From Ptiloglossa arizonensis (taxonomy: Eukaryota; Arthropoda; Insecta; Hymenoptera; Colletidae): DNA of 64,000 nucleotides. How positions within the stretch are numbered: position 1 is the first letter of the stretch; every line of letters begins with the position of its first letter. The stretch spans positions 3,658,001 through 3,722,000 of the forward strand of contig NC_135056.1 in the NCBI RefSeq assembly GCF_051014685.1, in the 5' to 3' direction. Position numbers and translations under genes: made by a program. This document shows, in pieces, positions 58,993-64,000 of this stretch. The notes under the pieces are model-generated. The model searched no databases, was not told where the DNA came from, and saw only the letters and a list, made by a program, of their open reading frames with translations.

Positions 58993-59867
58993 TTAACACA
59001 TTGGCTGCCACGTCACCCATATTCGGGTGACTTACAAAGGATCGTCATAGATAGTTGAAAAGATATTCCGCGTGATGTAATAAAACTATTGAATTGTGAA
59101 AAAAGTAATACGAAAATGGTTTGTTAAGAAAATTATTTAGAATGTAAAACTTGAAAGAATTCTATACAAAGTTGAGGTTGGTCAGGACAATTTGGACAAT
59201 GAGTTGTTGTTTTCTTTAAATTGTCTCGAGCATTCGATCGGTCCGTTCGACGTCTTTTATTTCTATAACAAAGTTTGCACGTGCGTCTAATGGATCTTCC
59301 GGAATCATTTTTCCGAACGACGATATTATGCTGACTCCGTCGAAGACAAGCTTTTATTATATTTTCAGACAATCCTAATAGTTTTGTAGCTAATAATTCT
59401 CGAAATTGTCTAATATTTACAGTCATCCCTGTTGCAATTTTGTAAACCGTAAACACTTTTACAACTGAAATTCCCAGAAGTAGTTCAGTGTCAAGTTTTC
59501 GGTACCATTTGATTCCTTTTCTAATTGTGGTGGCATAAGAAATCATTTGGTCGGAGTAATCTATACCACACTTTCCTTTATTATACCCAAGAATGGTAAA
59601 AAGTGGTTTTAGTGTTGCAAAGGTCTGTTGGCTTGGAGAAACAACACGAATGCTATGATTTTTTTTTGTACTTGTATCACGATAGGAACGTGTTTCGTCG
59701 ATAAAATTCTCACGTTTGGTGCAGCGGTACTCGTGACCTGACGAAGATTTCATTGGAAACGTGCTTGGCAGACAACGTGTTAAAACTTCGCCTCGTAGAC
59801 TACTCCTACTACTCCAAGAATGGAGCATCATGTGTCTGATAGAACGAAGTGAGACGAAAAGTAGCAA
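58993..59867 (-). pseudogene. piggyBac-like transposase, 3' half with terminal end
   Basis: Minus-strand frame 59867-59133, 244 codons. From about residue 65: SQQTFATLKPLFTILGYNKG, KCGIDYSDQMISYATTIRKG, IKWYRKLDTELLLGISVVK, then a C-terminal zinc-finger-like CKLCYRN ... HCPNCPDQPQLC. This is the end of piggyBac-type transposases: the GIDxxDQM box retains the third catalytic Asp, and the cysteine-rich tail binds the element ends. Beyond the stop, a TTAA at 58993-58996 is followed by CACATTGGCTGCCACGTCAC, a piggyBac-like end. The first about 60 residues do not match the family and no left end is seen, so the copy is 5'-truncated or rearranged. Confidence 0.8.
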
Positions 59868-62800
59868 AGTATCAATGTTTCGTTCGTCTTGTAGCGTTCA
59901 TTGTTCATTTTCAATTCCTCTGACTCGTTCTCATTCCATTTTGCTCTTACCATCGCAGATAAGGAAAAAATCGTACATGATAGGGAAAAAGCATAGGCTA
60001 AATTCAGCTCTTAACGAAGAAATACTACTGTGATTTTATGGTATATGAATGGCGGTAAATTCGGCGCAATTCCACCGAAATTACAAAACACGACTGGGGA
60101 GATTGTATCGGTAATTCATCGCAGGATTCTCTTCAAAGGACATTCTTTGAAAATAATAATTGACGACATGTAGAAGATTCTGAGCTTAGTCCAAATTTTA
60201 ATACACGATCTTACCAATCTCTTTGAGTAGCTGCGCTATGCTTTGTGACGTTTAAGCTTTAGCGAAATGATCATGATCTCGAAATGAATCGAAGACATGT
60301 ATTTCTTAAAGACAGAAAAGGAATGTCATTCGCAGCTTAAGTCCTAAATACTTCCAATCATCGATAACAGATTGAGAATTAAAGGTTTCGGATGGTAAAT
60401 TGTATTGAATATAAAAGAATTAATATTTCGAAGTTTGAAATACACAGTATCAAAAATACATATGTAATTCATTGCAACAACATATATTTATAGTTATTGA
60501 TTAGGTAGGGAAAATGAAAGAAATTCGATAGGACACAAACGAAAGGACAAACCGAAAGTTCTATATTATTGGGTAATTGCAACGGACCGAAATGAAAAAT
60601 TTCAACGACTTGCATCATGCTCAAGATCAATTGGCGGGTTTCAAGGTTGTATACCTGGTGAACACTGATTTGTGCCATTTACGGTGGCTCAATTAATGGT
60701 ACCCCTTCTCCATAGTACATTTTCAACGATCGCACGACTGAAACGCTAAATGGTGTTATGACAATAATATTATAGTAGTATCTCTCGTATTCGTCATTAG
60801 ATTCTATTAAGATCGGCCTGAGTCTATTGCAAATTGTCGTTCTGTTAATGATTTATACATAGTACCTCCTAGATGACCAAAATAAAACCGAGTTCGAAGC
60901 ATTTGCATTATTTGGGTTAGATCAAATTTTGGTATTAGAAATCGACGTACCTTTTTGTACGTCACGCTGAGATTCAACTATTGTAAGTGAACCATCCCAC
61001 AAAAAGAGTAAATGAAACATATGTGAACGGAACAGCGATCTTGTATTGTATGTGCTCGGTGATCAAATTTTAAAATCATGCTGCATGTTTGTCGATGTCG
61101 CAATCATTAATGAAAAAAAAAAAATAGGTATATTTGTCATTATATCTTCAAGAGAATAGTATCGATTGATCGATGAGGTTTATTTGATAAAAATGAGAGG
61201 AAACTGGCCGTATTTGAACTATTTTTATTTACACGTTATATGAATCATTCTTAAACAACTATGGTGAAAATAGCTCAAACAAAATCGTGTTCAGATCAAA
61301 CCTCTTTTCATCTCGAAAAACTTATCAACTCATTGTTAACACGATAATAAAGATACAATGGGACATGTAAACATTTTGAGTTTGCATTTTTAATTTCATA
61401 GTTCTCGATTGCTGCTTCGAAAAAATTAAAATTAAAAAAAGAAAAAAAATTGTATGCACAAGTTTTTGGTTAGATTCATTTTTGTCAGAAAATCCTTGTT
61501 AATTAATTAATGTTATTTTCATAAAAAAGTAATAAATTGTAATTTTTATCAGTGTATAAGATTTGATTTTTAGTCACTGGATTTGATTCTACAAGGATAT
61601 AAAAAAATTGTAGGAAGACATTAAAAAAAATATCACCTAAAATTTTGAAAAAAAAAAGTCCTTAAAAAAAGAATAACCATTAAGTGTGCCCCTTCAAACA
61701 GTACAACTTTGTCCTGAAGAGTTGTTTTCATAGGACCATAAATAACGGAGATACAAATAATAAATCATACTTTTATTAACTAATGAATTTCAAATTTACT
61801 TTTTATTATTTAGATAAAGTCCAATCAAGATTCTTTTGAGTTGTAGGAATGTAACTATTGTAAATATTTTTAATCTAAATAGTTTAACTTTTCATTTCAA
61901 TGCAAATGGAATGTATTTAATATATTTTATTCTTAATATTATTGAACGATATAAATAGAATTTTTGGAAAGTTCGTTGTCTTTTAGTGTATTTCAGCATT
62001 TTGAGATTGATTCCAATAGAATACTGAATTTGCAGGAATTTTTTTGTTCACAACTGTGTGTTGCGACACGGCAACAAACAAGGTAAAATTTGACATCAAT
62101 ATTTTATAGATAAGTGGCATAAAGAAGTTTACAGAAAAAGGATTAGTAATGATCCTTCAAATATTAAGGAACAGATCATATCAACAAATTTGATATAAAT
62201 ATTATATTCCAACAGAAGTTTATAGAAAAAGGATTATTAATAATTTACAGCAATGAATCTATGTCTAATTAACCCTTGTGCACTATTGAAGTAACTGTTA
62301 TACTGGAGTTATTTGGATCACATATAATAATTTTTGTTATCAATGTAATACGTTTTAATCGAGATTGGCTGCTTTATAAGTAACTTGAATTAAATTAACA
62401 AAGTAGTAATTTGGAATTAGATTGTAATAAATATAAACTAATATTTAGTTATAAATTTTTTGCAAAAAATTACTGAATTCTCTTCGCATATATGAGTTTT
62501 ACGTAGAGAGCAAACTACTTCTTGTCAGCAGCGATACATATTTTTATTCTTGCAACTACAAACAATGTGGATGCAATTGCTATTGATAATGCATTACTCC
62601 TTTTTTTTTTTAATTATTTTCAACAAAAATTAATCTTTTCTAAAGATCAATGTAAGTTTATCAAGTATGTAAGTTTATTACATTTGTAAATGTAAAGTTT
62701 ATCAAATTTTTGCCTAATTTATTTAAAAATAACCGACGTTTGTATAATTTTGTATTATTCCAATTTGGATTTATCTTTGTCCATACAATATATCCGTGAA

Positions 62801-63555
62801 GAGCTGATACATTGAACTTGTGACAAGTGTATATTCGGATGACCTTCAGCCATAGAAGACAACCATTTTTGTTGGTCTCCCTACATTATAAAGTTTGATG
62901 AAAAATGATATGTGCAAAATTTCAGAGTGATTAAACAAGAGGAACTTCTACCGCATCAACATCTAAGTTTTATGATTATGGTTATTTCATGTCAATAAAG
63001 GACATAATTGCATTCTAGTATTTTAAAAATGTACGAGTTTTGTTATGTTGTAATGTTTTTTAAATATAGAATAGTAACATTGGTACATTAATGATAAGAA
63101 TGTGCGAAAAATTGTGGAAAGAATTTTTATACCCATCTTTTTTTTAATTAAATTTTATCATTATAACAACAAGCGTCTCTTATTTAATCATCCCTTAAAA
63201 TTCGAAGCATTTCGTAGAGTAGTCAAATAGAAATGGAATTTATAGAATAATGTAAACGAGAAGCTGTGGTAGAATATATTGGTTACAGCATGATGAAAGT
63301 CAAATTATTGCAACATAAGTTTTTAATAATGAGCACGTTAGACGTGTATTATTTTATAATTTAAGAAAAGTGAAACTGGATATTAGATCAAGTGCTGCGA
63401 TTGTGGTGAAAGAAGTGAAAATTTGTTGACAGAAAGTATATAATCCCCAAAAATAAACTTATAATAATGTTACGAAATTATTAAAATTATACGTAACTTG
63501 ACGACATTTGCAACGGTCTCAATAACGCCGAAGTGAATGCAAAAAGAGAAAAGAA

Positions 63556-63690
63556 ATGGATTTTCTTTATTCGCTAAATGATCTCTTTGACCTCGCACAT
63601 AATGATTTGTTAATTATAATTTCAAGCGAAGAAGATAAACTTTTCCTTTCGAACCATAGAAAAAGAAGAAAGCTTATGAAAAAGGAATAG
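63556..63690 (+). other. Unrecognised short reading frame with an odd composition
   Basis: MDFLYSLNDLFDLAHNDLL, then IIISSEEDKLFLSNHRKRR and a stop; after the stop the same frame continues LKVIRKGAEEFRKQQYVAVA. An acidic-then-basic start of this kind is seen in some transposon proteins of insects, but I cannot name it. Possibly the start of another dead element running off the right edge (DDESESSDFEG near 63850). Confidence 0.25.
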
Positions 63691-64000
63691 CTGAAAGTAA
63701 TTCGAAAAGGAGCAGAAGAGTTTCGGAAACAACAATATGTTGCGGTGGCAAACGGTGAAGGTACATATTTTTAAAATAAATATACTTATCTGTAGAGGAA
63801 ATCTTTTTTGTGCATTACAAAACTAGCACAATTTCAATAAACTTCATCTGACGATGAATCAGAAAGTTCTGATTTCGAAGGTCCGTTATAAACGAGCCCG
63901 ATTGTTTTAATGAGCACAGTCAAAAAGAAATCTTCTCTATTGATGTTCAAAAAGCAAGTTATGACCATCAAACTAGTTGCCATTTTGGATAAATGTAAGG

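Larger units (their letters stand above)
57632..64000 (-). other. FRMD5 intron, continuing past the right edge
   Basis: No FERM-lobe exon ending in phase 2 was found here, so this is presumed intron. Apart from the piggyBac relic and a weak reading frame at 63556-63690, nothing is recognised. TTAACCCTTGTGCAC at 62271 looks like a lone TTAA-type end without a partner. Confidence 0.55.

Overview
The window is eukaryotic and almost certainly from an insect. It is very AT-rich, has intron-split genes with GT/AG boundaries, and is packed with decayed insect-type transposons (mariner, Tc1-like, pogo-like, piggyBac-like, hAT, copia, jockey-like and other non-LTR elements, retroviral-type LTRs). A hymenopteran (bee, ant or wasp) is my best guess, but only by inference. 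There are no operons, CRISPR arrays or prokaryotic genes.

Two host genes can be supported, both on the minus strand. (1) At the left edge are the first two coding exons of CLASRP (CLK4-associating SR-type splicing protein), at 2243-2341 and 1803-1900. The gene runs out of the window to the left, and a dead mariner (1-602) lies in its second intron. (2) A FERM-domain membrane protein of the FRMD5/FRMD3 type occupies 22453 to beyond 64000. Four exons join with matching phases: 57405-57631 (FERM-adjacent region), 54443-54610, 42386-42979 and the terminal exon 22453-22877 (transmembrane helix and short tail). The FERM lobes themselves must lie to the right of the window. The introns are about 2.8, 11.5 and 19.5 kb, and most mobile elements sit in them.

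Layout. 2.4-22.4 kb: intergenic, AT-rich, with a pogo-type MITE (13217-13718) and two copies of a 240-bp hAT-like MITE family. 22.9-42.4 kb, the last FRMD5 intron: Tc1 remnants, a broken non-LTR element interrupted by a GC-rich island with a 28-G run, a Mutator-like remnant, a deleted copia element with a second LTR element inserted in its gag, jockey-like fragments, a pogo-like element and a solo LTR with near-perfect target duplication. 43-54.4 kb: a putative 3.8-kb TTAA element holding hAT, non-LTR ORF1 and pogo remnants, then a 1.7-kb TTAA element carrying two nested mariner-type insertions, one with an uninterrupted catalytic domain. 55-57 kb: LTR pieces and a Tc1 transposase relic. 57.6-64 kb: FRMD5 intron with a 5'-truncated piggyBac relic.

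I did not find a new functional system. The most notable items are the FRMD5 gene model with a second splice donor predicted to give an anchorless isoform, the GC-rich/poly-G island, and the shared LTR-PBS-leader breakpoint in two copies of one LTR family. All similarity statements are from reading translations by eye; no database search was possible.
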